43,695 bases of DNA from Chalciporus piperatus (lineage: Eukaryota > Basidiomycota > Agaricomycetes > Boletales > Boletaceae): contig JBBPTG010000203.1 of NCBI GenBank assembly GCA_038093975.1, forward strand, positions 1 to 43,695, in the 5' to 3' direction. The notes beneath the pieces were generated by a model, which was not told where the DNA came from, ran no database searches, and saw nothing but the letters and a program-made list of their open reading frames with translations. Every line of letters starts with the position of its first letter. Positions within the stretch are counted from its first letter, which is position 1. Of the stretch, positions 9,453 through 18,642 are shown one piece after another. The translations under genes and the position numbers were made by a program.

Positions 9453-11684
9453 GAGAGATGGGTTCTCAAAGGCACGGACTTAGTTTACCCAATGGTTGTA
9501 TTAGTACAGGGCCTCATGTTTCGTTTAAATATAATTCTTCTTCTTCTGAAAGGGCGTCCCCTAGTGGCGTGGCGACAGAAGTAAAACAATTCGTGCTTAA
9601 TTCCCTTAAGGGAAATTATTCGAAAAAAGGAATCCCATCAAAAATACATGTAAGGAATCAGAATCGGAAAAACGAGCTGGACCTCGCTATTACCATTATG
9701 TACGACAAAGAGGAGGAATGGAAGAAAATGGAGTTTGCCACTCTATTGGATTCCGGCGCAACCGAAACTTTCATAGATAAATCATTCTGTGAGCGACATG
9801 GTTTGACACTGGAAAAACTTTCTTTTCCTATTCCAGTGTACAACGCCGATGGCTCAGAGGGAGCGATAGGCAGTGTCACTCATAAGGTTTCGCTTGTTTT
9901 GGGACACAATAGACATTTCGAGCATATGGACGCTTTTGTTTCTGTACTTGACACACACCATATGATCATCGGCTATGATTGGCTTGAAAGGCACAACCCT
10001 GAAATTGATTGGGTGTCCAAACAAGTACAATTCACACGCTGTACTGATCAGTGCAAAGTAGTCAACTATCATTTGAAATGTTCTTTTTCTATTCAACGAG
10101 TGTTTGAGGCGGGGCTCACCGAGAAAGTCCCAGTAGAACTCCACGAATACTTAGACATCTTCTCAGAGCAAGAGAGTGAGCGGATGCCTACCTGAAAGGC
10201 GTGGGACCACGCAATAGATCTCAAGCCTGATTTCGTTCCTAAGAAGGGTCGGGTGATTCCGATGTCCGAACAGGAACTAGATGATGTCAAAAGGTTTATC
10301 AATAAGGAGTTATCAAAAGGATATCTTCGGCCGTCGAAATCCCCTCAAACATCTCCGGTTTTCTTTATGCCAAAAAAAAAACGGTAAAAAAAGATTAGTT
10401 ATGGACTATCGTTACGTAAATGAGGGAACTGTCAAGAATGCTTACCCTCTTCCCCTCATTTCTGGACTTATCGACCAGCTCAAAGGAGCTGATATGTTTA
10501 CTAAAATGGACCTACATTGGGGATACAATAATGTTAGAATAAAAGAAGGCGACGAATGGAAAGCGGCTTTCGTTACTCTATTCGGCGCTTACGAACCAGT
10601 GGTCATGTACTTTGGACTTACGAACTCTCCTCCTACGTTCCAACAAATGATGAACGATCTATTTAGCAATCTTCATGGGGTTCTCATTATTTATATCAAC
10701 AATCTCATGATCTTTACGTTCGGAAAGTCTAGAGCAGAGCACTTAGAAATAGTTAAAACCATATTGCAACATCTCAGAGAGAATGATCTTTACGTACAAC
10801 CAGAAAAGTGTAGCTTCGCTGTGGATTCCGTAGATTTCCTGGGAATGGTTATCTCCCAGAAAGGCGTAGAGATGGACAATTCAAAGGTGCAGGCTATTTT
10901 GGATTGGCCAGCGCCAACTCGGTTGAAGGGTGTTCAGTCCTTTTTAGGATTGGCTAACTTCTATCGACGGTTCATTCAGGGCCTCGCTGACATTGCTCGT
11001 CCCTTGAATGACCTTACCAAAAAGGACACACCATACTGGTGGGGACCGGAGCAACAGCAAGCTTCTGACAAGCTGAAACAGCAGTTTACTACCGCTCCGC
11101 TTTTGGCTTATCCTGACCGCTCTAAAGAAGTCAGAGTGGAAACGGACACTAGTGATATTGCAACGGGAGCTGTGCTCTCAGTTAAATGCGATGATGGCCT
11201 CTGGAGGCCTTGTGCCTTCATTTCCCATTCCTTTAGTTCTGCCGAGAAGAACTACCCGGTTTATGACAAAGAGCTTCTAGCTGTCATTCGGGCTTTGCAG
11301 GAATGGAGGCATTATCTAATGGGTCGAGAACATTTTGAGATCTGGACAGATCACAAGAATCTCGAATATTGGAAATCTCCCCAAACTCTGAGCCCACATC
11401 AAGCACACTGGAATGTGTTGCTCTCAGAGTATAATTATTCGATTATTTATAAACCGGGTTCTACAAATGGAAGGGCTGATGCTTTGTCTCGTCGAGAAGA
11501 TCATGGAGAAGCAGATCCCAACCATAAAAAAAACATTACTGTACTTCCTGTGTCTGTTTTTATTAATACTGTCACTCTTTTTTCGTCTATTTATGATGAA
11601 ATACAAAATGAATCAGAAAAAATAAAAAATAATACAGTAGATGGCTTCGTTTTTGACGAGGGATCTATAGTATGTAAAAAATGA
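9449..11684 (+). pseudogene. Pol N-half: protease, RT, RNase H (copy 1)
   Basis: The ATG overlaps the Gag stop. The retropepsin active site LLDSGATETF lies near 9743-9772 (catalytic Asp codon 9749-9751). An in-frame TGA at 10193-10195 sits inside the usual protease-RT linker (before KAWDHAIDLKPDF). A run of ten A residues (10372-10381) shifts the frame one base before the RT motif LVMDYR. The RT fingers/palm are clear (GADMFTKMDLHWGYNNVRI, FGLTNSPPTFQQMMND), but the active-site box is YINN at 10692-10703 instead of YxDD, so both metal-binding aspartates are gone. RNase H is well kept: TDTSDIATGAVLS, YDKELLAVIRAL, TDHKNLEYW, NGRADALSR. The frame ends at TGA 11682-11684 after a run of six A, one base out of phase with integrase. 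Confidence 0.93.
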
Positions 11685-12511
11685 TAAAAACAAAGTTTTT
11701 GTACCTACTTCTTTACGTATCAAACTTCTTACAATCCTTCATGATTCCCCTATTGGCGGCCATGGTGGCCAAGGACACACTTTACACCTTGTAACTTGTT
11801 ATTTCTCCTGGCCTGGTGTCACAAAGGACATTAAAACATATGTTGAATATTGCCAAGTGTGCGCCCTCACGAAGAGAAAGTCAACTACACAAGCTGGCAA
11901 ATTAATTCCCCTTTCTGTTCCAAAAGAACCTTGGAAGGATATATCTATAGCTTTTACCACGGGTTTCCCTAAATCACGTGGCTTTGATTCTATTTGCGTT
12001 ATTGTAGATCGCTTCTTTAAAGAAGTCGAGCTTATTCCGTGTAAAAAGACAATTTCTTCTAAAGAGTTAGCTATTCTATTGAGAGACAATGTTTGGTGTA
12101 GACACGGACTTCCCTCTTTGATTGTTTCAGATCGAGGACCACAATTTGCATCGGAGTTCACTTCGCAGCTTTGCACCCTTCTAGGAATAGAACAGAAGCT
12201 GTCAACCGCTTATCACCCCCAAACCGATGGCCAAACGGAGGGTATGAACCGAGAACTCCAGCAGTATCTCCGCGCATACGTGGCTAAACGTCAAACGGAA
12301 TGGGCTGATTGGTTGAAGATAGCACAGTTCCATCACAATTCCTCCCTTTCCACTGCCACCGGAACGATTCCCTTCGCTATAACAAAAAACTACTTCCCAT
12401 GCATGGGATTCGAAGGCAATTCATCTCCAGCTGGTGCATTTTTGGAAAAATGTGGAAAGACACACAAAGAAGTTGAGCAGGCGTTAGAAGAAACTCAGAA
12501 CCGGATGAAAG
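11685..12511 (+). pseudogene. Integrase, copy 1 (frame-shifted, Asp lost)
   Basis: Continuing one frame over, the zinc-binding HHCC domain is present as HDSPIGGHGG...YVEYCQVCALTKRK (about 11736-11880), followed by the DDE core in the 11857 frame. Core motifs are the second Asp in IVSDRGPQF and the Glu in HPQTDGQTEGMNRELQ. The first catalytic Asp is missing: GCT (Ala) at 11950-11952 replaces the GAC seen in copy 2 (33588-33590). The reading frame is cut at 12511 by the solo LTR, which separates the core from the chromodomain. Integrase inserts the cDNA into the host genome; this copy should be inactive. Confidence 0.9.
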
Positions 12512-13028
12512 TGTTACGGTTCGTTACGACTCTCTCACCTTCACAGACACTTTTCAGACTTCAACGTTTCGTTCCATTCGATCTTATCTAATCTCTCTCA
12601 TCTTATCTTTCAGACACGTGCTCATTCACTTTCACTCTTCGCACGGTCGCCCATTATGGTTATATTCATTCTCATGCACTGCCTTACCTTGACAGTTAAT
12701 CTCCGTGCTGCGCATGGCTATGCCACAGCCCTTCACCTCATGTACTTAATCTCCGCTATCTCGGCTATGCTTCACAGCCTCCTTATCTCGCTTCTATTCT
12801 CATGGGTTCAGGGTAACTCCGTATTTAGTTATAGTACATACAAACATGTACAAACAGTTAGGATAGTATATAAACCCCAAGGAACCGCCGGTAACCCCAG
12901 CTTAGTTCACTTGGTCTTTCCCCAAGACTCAACCGTCCTATCTCAGTTGTTCTCCATCCTCTTCTTCTAAACCGCTCCACTTGGCGATAGTGTAGACCTG
13001 ATCTCAATATGAGTTTTGGGTCGTTTCA
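12512..13028 (+). mobile_element. Solo LTR (517 bp) inside copy 1 pol
   Basis: Starts TGTTACGGTTCG and ends GGGTCGTTTCA, flanked by the 5-bp duplication GAAAG (12507-12511 and 13029-13033). Copy 2 shows the empty site: near 34143-34153 ATGAAAGAGCAAGC is continuous. A TATA-like TAGTATATAAACCCC lies near 12870. The ends resemble the LTRs at 36663-37265 (in minus orientation TGTTACGAACG...GTCGTTTCA), so it belongs to a related family. It arose by insertion of a full element followed by LTR-LTR recombination. Confidence 0.93.
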
Positions 13029-13608
13029 GAAAGAGCAAGCAGGCAAACATCGGTCCAAAGCCCCAGATTATCAAATCGGAGATTTTGTTATGTTATCCAC
13101 AGACAACCTCAAATTACCTTATCCTTCCAAAAAGATGACACAGAATTGGATTGGACCTTATCAGATCACTAAGGTCCTTCCAAATGCAGTTACACTCGAC
13201 TTGCCTAATTCCATGCACATACATCCCACGGTTAATGTCAAACGAGTCAAACCGGCTCGAGAACCATTGGAAGGGCAACCGGTCCGTCTTCCGGATCCGG
13301 TAATAGTCAACCAAGAAGGAGAAGAAGAGTACGAGGTGGATTACGTAGTGAAGTCTCAGGTTAAACAAGGACAGCTAGAGTACCTGGTTGATTGGAAAGG
13401 CTGGGATATATCGGACCGTACATGGGAAAAAGCAGCGCATTTGTCAAATGCACCCGAAGCTGTCAAAGCTTTCCACAAAAAGCACCCGTCTGCCCCACGC
13501 CGAATCAACATGACCATGGGAAATTTCTCTGCCTTGTTCCAGAAATATGAAAATCTGACAGAAGTTCCTGAGCGCAAATTGCCGAATCGCCTGGAATGCG
13601 ATTCCTAG
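13029..13608 (+). pseudogene. Pol C-terminus with chromodomain (copy 1)
   Basis: The integrase C-terminal segment (GDFVMLSTDNLKLPYPS, NWIGPYQITKVLPNAVTLDL, NVKRVKPAREPLEG) is followed by a chromodomain at about 13325-13490 (EYEVDYVVKSQ, LEYLVDWKGWDISDRTWEKA). The aromatic residues that cap a methyl-lysine (Tyr, Trp-Lys-Gly-Trp) are visible. Chromodomains of this group are thought to steer integration to heterochromatin. An ATG at 13009 lies within the solo LTR and would add a short foreign N-terminus. The frame ends at TAG 13606-13608, next to the purine tract. Confidence 0.9.
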
Positions 13609-13619
13609 AGAGGGGATAG
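13607..13619 (+). other. Polypurine tract, chromovirus copy 1
   Basis: AGAGAGGGGATAG immediately before the TGTTATAG start of the 3' LTR. This is the expected primer site for second-strand synthesis. Confidence 0.75.
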
Positions 13620-14060
13620 TGTTATAGTATTTAAAAACTTTTCAAACTTTTGCCTACAACGGTATTCGAACACTGGACTTTGTCTACAACTTAGGGGTCA
13701 AGCCGGATTCATCTTTGTCCACTCCGGTAGTCCCTGTAGCATTACATACTCAGGTCACATGACAAAGGTCCAGACTCAGATGAGTCAGCAATGATGTCAT
13801 GGCCTAGACCCTAATCCGTGCCTGGTACCATTTCTTCTCATCGTCCCAGTTACCTTATCTATCTTTTTCTTTGTCATTTCCTTATTCGGCTGCTGGTCTG
13901 TGCGCACTTCTCAATAGTATATAAGTAGCCCTGTACTTATCACAGACCCCAGTCTAATCCATTTGTGACTTCACTGTCATTAAGTTTTAGTACTCAGCTT
14001 ATCCTTCACAAGGTCTAGTGTGACCTAAGTCCTCGCCGTGTGTTGTGAGAGATCATAACA
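13620..14060 (+). repeat. 3' LTR of chromovirus copy 1
   Basis: 441 bp, TGTTATAGTA...GATCATAACA, the same length as the 5' LTR with about six differences by eye. It is followed directly by the target duplication ATCAT. Confidence 0.94.
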
Positions 14061-14065
14061 ATCAT

Positions 14066-14331
14066 CTTAGTCCCACCTTCCATACTAAGCCTTCGTTGTC
14101 TTCATCTCTGATCCTCTCCGTCCTCGTTGTTCCCCCTCATCCTTCGTCCTCCTACTCAGAACCCCGCTCTGAGAACCGGACCTACACAAGAGCATGCACA
14201 ACATACAAGTCTTGTGCTAAGTCTTCCCTACTCTATCCCTATCTTCTTACCTCTAGGCTTCGCCCCGAAGCTAACTACCCCATTCTCGTTTGGAACCCCT
14301 CAGACTTACTCCGGAGGGCACAGACTTGACA
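14066..14331 (+). mobile_element. Older LTR, right part
   Basis: Continuation of the LTR begun at 6519, resuming right after the ATCAT duplication of the chromovirus. The end at TTGACA (14326-14331) is inferred from complementarity with the TGTCA start and is less certain than the interruption itself. Confidence 0.5.
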
Positions 14332-14336
14332 GCAAC

Positions 14337-14504
14337 ATGGATTTACTTGGAGTAGAGAGCCCATCTTCATCATCAGACTCGGAGTCTGAGCTGGATGATG
14401 AATTAGGATTTGACTCCGAGGAGGTTACAGGCTCAGCAAGTATCTGGGACTCAGATATAATTGACACCAGATACATTTGCAGGGCAGCTTCTGCCACTAA
14501 CTGA
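14337..14504 (+). CDS. Short acidic Ser-rich ORF, unknown
   Basis: A 55-codon frame beginning ATG 14337 (MDLLGVESPSSSSDSESELD), rich in Ser, Asp and Glu, ending TGA. It starts six bases after the proposed LTR end. It could be the first exon of a host gene or the start of a retroelement leader protein. No homologue is recognised and an isolated short frame of this kind may be chance. Confidence 0.3.
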   Translation: MDLLGVESPSSSSDSESELDDELGFDSEEVTGSASIWDSDIIDTRYICRAASATN

Positions 14505-14596
14505 CGCTCAGACCTTGTGGGCATGGAGGGAGGATTTGATTTGATCTGATTATCTTGCTTGTACACCACAAATCGACTCCAAATCACACTCAAAAC

Positions 14597-15279
14597 CAGC
14601 GTTGTCAGGTCCAGTCCTAGGACCGTCAAAAGACCAACAACCCAACCCAACTTAGACCGTCGGCAACTGTTAATTGCAACTGGTTGCAACTGGTCTTTGA
14701 TGGTCTTGGTCTTGGTCTTTCACTTTGACAGGACCAAAAATTCTAAAAGAAAACCAGTTGCAACCGGTTGCAACTGATGCACAGCCACACCCCCTATCAG
14801 CCCTAATTTTTCCTAATTTCTTCCTATTTTTGTGCTATTTCTCTCTAATTCTTCTGGCCAGATTTGACTTTTATGCTCAATATGATAGTTCGCTGATCAA
14901 AACTAGTGATTCTACTGAGTCAGACATGATATAATGTAGTATAGCTATCAATATACATTGCATGGGTCACATATCTATGTATCTTTCTGCTTGCAGCACT
15001 GATTTAACCACTCTCATAATGCAATATGACTTGTGAATACTATCACTATAGTAAAATATTAAAATGATCATATCTCCACAACCAATGAACCAAATTGCTT
15101 GACATAAGAGTCAGTTTGAAGCTATAAACAGGGGCTATTTTATGGTTTTAAATTAAATCGGTTTTAACTGGTCGCAATTGACAAAAAAACCATTTAGGAC
15201 CAGTTTTTGTCAGTTTTGGTTTGGTTTTTTAAAATTAATTAATTACAAGAACCAGACCAGACCAGACCTAGCAACACTA
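14597..15279. mobile_element. hAT-type MITE B (683 bp)
   Basis: The ends CAGCGTTGTCAGGTCC and (inward from the right) TAGTGTTGCTAGGTCT form an imperfect terminal inverted repeat. The 8-bp target duplication CTCAAAAC is present at 14589-14596 and 15280-15287. The subterminal zones carry GGTTGCAAC motifs on both strands (near 14684 and 14757). The interior is AT-rich and non-coding. The element is a relative, in opposite orientation, of 25816-26528. Confidence 0.9.
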
Positions 15280-15293
15280 CTCAAAACCAAGTG

Positions 15294-15380
15294 TCAATGT
15301 TGAAATTGGTTTTCGTGAATCCCGCTGACGAAAACCATCCACGAAAACCAGCCCAAATCCGCGCTGGTTTTCAACACTGA
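15294..15380. mobile_element. Short foldback element (87 bp)
   Basis: The ends TCAATGTTGAAA and (inward from the right) TCAGTGTTGAAA are inverted repeats. GGTTTTCGTG/CCACGAAAACC pairs inside, so nearly the whole unit folds back. No clear target duplication was seen. Confidence 0.55.
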
Positions 15381-15436
15381 ACCACCCACCTTATTGAAGT
15401 ATCAATTCCTATACAAAATTTCTAACTGCAAAGCAA

Positions 15437-17705
15437 CTATTTTTGAATACTCAATGCTACCACTGGCAACCCTCTCAAAATCCAATCCCTCCTGGAATTT
15501 GGTGGGCTATACATCCACATCACCTTGCTCAGACTATACCATTCATTTGGCCGTTTCTGCTTTTCTGTCTCTAGGATCTGCTCAGCTTTCTCTTGTAGCA
15601 GTTGCCAGAAATGTTGATGGGCGTTTACATTAAGTGGGCAGCTGATAGGCTGGTGGCTGCCACTTGCCCACTCTTCAACAGCTTGACTGATCTAAAGATG
15701 TCGTCAGAGAAAATGACTGAGTAAAATGAATTCACCTACCAAAGCAAATGCCCTTGCTACATCACCCACGGGGTATCCACCAGGAGGTATTTGCTGGTAC
15801 TGTTTGAGACCTCCCTTTCCAAACAACCATGCATGGCAGTATCTCCAAAACTTGAAGTCAGGTCAGATTTTGTGAGCTCATCAGAGGGACGGAGTTCAAA
15901 GAGGATATGCAAGAGCTGACTCGTTGCCCCCATTTTCCGTGCCTTGGTGAAGTCTATGCCCAGACATTGTGGTACGTTTCTCACCATTCGTCCATAATGT
16001 TGCTGACTGGTATAGAATTGATACTGCCTTTGTTGATCAACCAGGGGATCCTCCTGCACTCCTGCATTGCAAAGGTCAGGAAAAAACTGGCAAAAGAATG
16101 TGGTATAAAGCTGCCAAATAAGGGCAACTGTAAGACTGATGGGTAGTTTTTGAGTATGCTTCTGCAGCATTCAGTTCATGTTGCCACCCTTTCAGAAGTG
16201 AGAGCCAGGGGCCTTTCAAATCGTTCAGCAAACATGTAAGTGTCCTGATAGAGTGTGTCCTTTCTCAGATGAGCCAGAAACTCTGCAATGAGGGGCAATA
16301 GGATTCCAGGGCAGGGGAGAGAAACCATAGGCAGTCTTGCCTGGCTGTTTTTGACTGTTTGGCCACGGTTTGCCAATTGCAAGACTTCTATCTATCAAGA
16401 ATAGACTGTAATTGCCATTAGTTTCCTGGCATCAATCAAATTGAAATGATGCAAATTGAAAGGCTTATGGATGAATGTCGCCGCAGTGCAATAAAAAGAG
16501 ATACTAGATCATTGTTATTCTGAAGCCATGCAAGCATGGCATCACCGCTGTTGAAAGACTGAAGAAGGGATTTTCGAAATGTGCTGATGCTTGGTGCGTG
16601 CCATGGATGTCATGATAAAGAAGGGAAACCAGGAGTTTGTGGATTGGAGTGATGGAGTGAGCAATGAAATCATCATTGTATTTGCCATCTGCCCAAACAA
16701 GATGGTTGTAGAGTGAGCTAGTTGCTGAGGCCTGTGGCTTGCTTGTCACAGTGGAGAAACTACCAAGGCCTTTTGATGCTGACTTATCTCTCAGTTGAGG
16801 GAAGTAGTGAGCACGAAAAAGCATGCAAAGAGTTTTACTCATCAGATGGTGATACTGGATGTATGTTGACCGATTGAGGCTTCAATAGTGGGCTCTTGTG
16901 CTTAATGAAAGAAGTGAATTACAGATTAAATGACATGATAAGGAGAACAAATACTTACCCCAAAGTGACAGAATTTCATATTGAGGGATCTCTGCAGGAA
17001 GGCATCTGCATCTATGAGATACCTGGCCAATAATGCATTTACCTGTAGCATGTCTCTCTCCAAAGCAGCTCTTTTTGGAGAAAATGATTCCAACTCTGTG
17101 AGCTTTGACAACCTGACTAACTGTATCAGTTCACCAGCGTCAGAGCTGTTCAGGCTGCACAGGTACTCCGTCCAGCCAATCTTCACTAAGTCTGGGGTGC
17201 CTGCTGGGATAAGAAGTTGGTCTTTCCAAATTACAGCCTGAGATGTGGAGAGGCAAGGAGAGCTGGAATTGGTGGGGGTCCACCCCTATGGAAGCAAAAT
17301 CACCATGTCACTGAGTTCACACAGCGACCGCTGTGGGGATTGCCAAGCCGGTAAGGCCTGATGATGTATCACGGCTGTGGGCTGTGCTTGTTCCGGTTTG
17401 GGACATCTGAATACTGATCCCAATACTGTGCTCGCATGGCATCTCAGGAGTACCACCTCGGATCTGGGCAAGCCAGACATGGGTAACAAAGGGTAGGTGT
17501 TAATCCAGAGATGATGTCTGGGAGCTCAAAAGCTTCAACGCCTTGTGGAACACTGTGTGTGATGAGAAGCTGAGAGACTATGTCCTCATAGAACTTTTTC
17601 CTCTGCGCCCCAGTGAATGTTATGTCTAGATCATGCTTGTGTTTAGTAGAGATGTGCTGGTAAAGATGGCCGGGGTAGTTAGCTTGTTCGAGGATGTTAG
17701 ACGTT
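15437..17705 (-). pseudogene. Degenerate multi-exon gene, unknown
   Basis: Several minus-strand segments have coding character and plausible introns but cannot be joined without breaks. About 17700-17460 is open for some 80 codons (EQANYPGHLYQHISTKHKHD, then LPDIISGLTPTLCYPCLACP, with a Cys-x2-Cys pattern). 17186-16978 encodes VKIGWTEYLCSLNSSDAGEL and ERDMLQVNALLARYLIDADA, ending at a GTAAGT donor. 16842-16510 encodes HLVWADGKYNDDFIAHSIT. 16050-15757 encodes RKMGATSQLLHILFELRPSD. The last piece reads EKAEQILETEKQKRPNEWYS and ends at TAG 15437-15439. The pattern suggests a large transposon- or repeat-associated gene. Family and function are not recognised. Confidence 0.45.
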
Positions 17706-17895
17706 AGGGTATTCTACATATTCTATATGTTCTACATCAATCAGTTGTACATCAATCTAATGAGGGTAACAGGTCTTAGACACATGTTTGACAATGTGTG
17801 ACATGTTTGACAGGGTGTTCCACGCATGTTCGACACCCACCCTAAGTTCAATCAGAGGCCAACTATATCTCAACTTCGACAAGAGGATACATGCG
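17706..17895. repeat. TGTTYGACA-rich segment
   Basis: Contains repeated TGTTTGACA, TGTGTGACA and TGTTCGACA words at about 17785-17850. The reverse-complementary words (TGTCAAACA, GTCGAACAC) cluster at about 20478-20660. No gene. Confidence 0.5.
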
Positions 17896-17896
17896 T

Positions 17897-18193
17897 CTAC
17901 ACAATCAATAACGACTCGGGGGAAAGAAAAGAATTGATCCACATATGCATCCGAATGCCAAAGGTGTCCGCAACCATGCCATATGTATCGTCCATCATGC
18001 GGCTTGCGGTCATGCTTCTCCCGACCTCGTTGACAAAATAGAGCAGCGTGACATCCTTTTCCATCACACCAATGTCCATCCTGCAGAACAAGGCGAGAGA
18101 GGTAGAGGAGAACTTGAGCTTCTCCATAATGACAAGCTGCCGCCATGCTTCCATGACGAACACCTTAAATTCGGCCTTGGCCTGGTCACCATG
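17897..18193 (-). pseudogene. C-terminal fragment of an unknown protein
   Basis: The minus-strand frame is open from the LTR-like repeat at 18194 down to TAG near 17897. It contains VFVMEAWRQLVIMEKLKFSS, TSLALFCRMDIGVMEKD and LLYFVNEVGRSMTAS. The beginning is missing because the repeat at 18194 cuts into it. The clean 90-codon frame with ordinary composition suggests a genuine truncated exon; the family is not named. Confidence 0.5.
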
Positions 18194-18616
18194 TGTTGCT
18201 TTTGGTGATTCCCCAACTTAGCTTGTCCTACTTACTTACTTTCCTTTTGCTCATACAACGCTACCTAGCGCACCATTCCACTTCTAACCTATCTAGATCG
18301 ACTCCTCAGGTCATTTTACCTAGGGCACCAACTTGGTTCATTACCTAGTTGTTGTTCCCTTCCCTCTGCACTGGCAGACTTGTGTGGCGCTTCCTTGACA
18401 CTTTGTTTACCTTTGTTTACCTTGAAGCGCACACTCCTCCAGAGTCCATTGTAGCTAACCTTCAGTTACTCACATTGGACTCTAGGTACTGTTACCTATT
18501 TCTTCACTCAAATATATTTTAGTTGCTCACATTGGACCCTAGTCCAAGCCTCCAATAGACTCTTGAGTCAACCTAGCAACTGGCTAGTCCACCCCTGCAA
18601 GTCTTTGACTGCAACA
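18194..18616 (+). repeat. About 420-bp dispersed repeat, copy 1
   Basis: Begins TGTTGCTTTTGGTGATTCCC and ends CTTTGACTGCAACA, so its termini are TGTTGC/GCAACA inverted repeats, as in LTRs. Related copies lie at 21981-22362 (inverted) and 22594-23003 (direct). No target duplication was found for any of the three. It may be a solo LTR or a long terminal repeat of the segment it bounds. Confidence 0.75.
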
Positions 18617-18642
18617 ACTAGAGCACTCAGCAGAACCAATGG

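Larger units (their letters stand above)
6945..14060 (+). mobile_element. Ty3/Gypsy chromovirus, copy 1 (7,116 bp)
   Basis: A complete element with two 441-bp LTRs, flanked by the 5-bp duplication ATCAT (6940-6944 and 14061-14065). Order: LTR, leader, Gag with zinc knuckle, protease, reverse transcriptase, RNase H, integrase, chromodomain, purine tract, LTR. This order (integrase after RNase H, chromodomain at the end) defines Ty3/Gypsy chromoviruses. It sits inside an older LTR and itself carries a solo LTR (12512-13028). The two LTRs differ at about six positions by eye, so the insertion is fairly young, yet several catalytic residues are lost and reading frames are broken. It is judged non-autonomous. 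Confidence 0.95.

Noticed and set aside
15294..15380. hAT assignment of the 87-bp foldback element
   Set aside because: The ends are hAT-like (CAATG/CACTG) but no 8-bp duplication was found.
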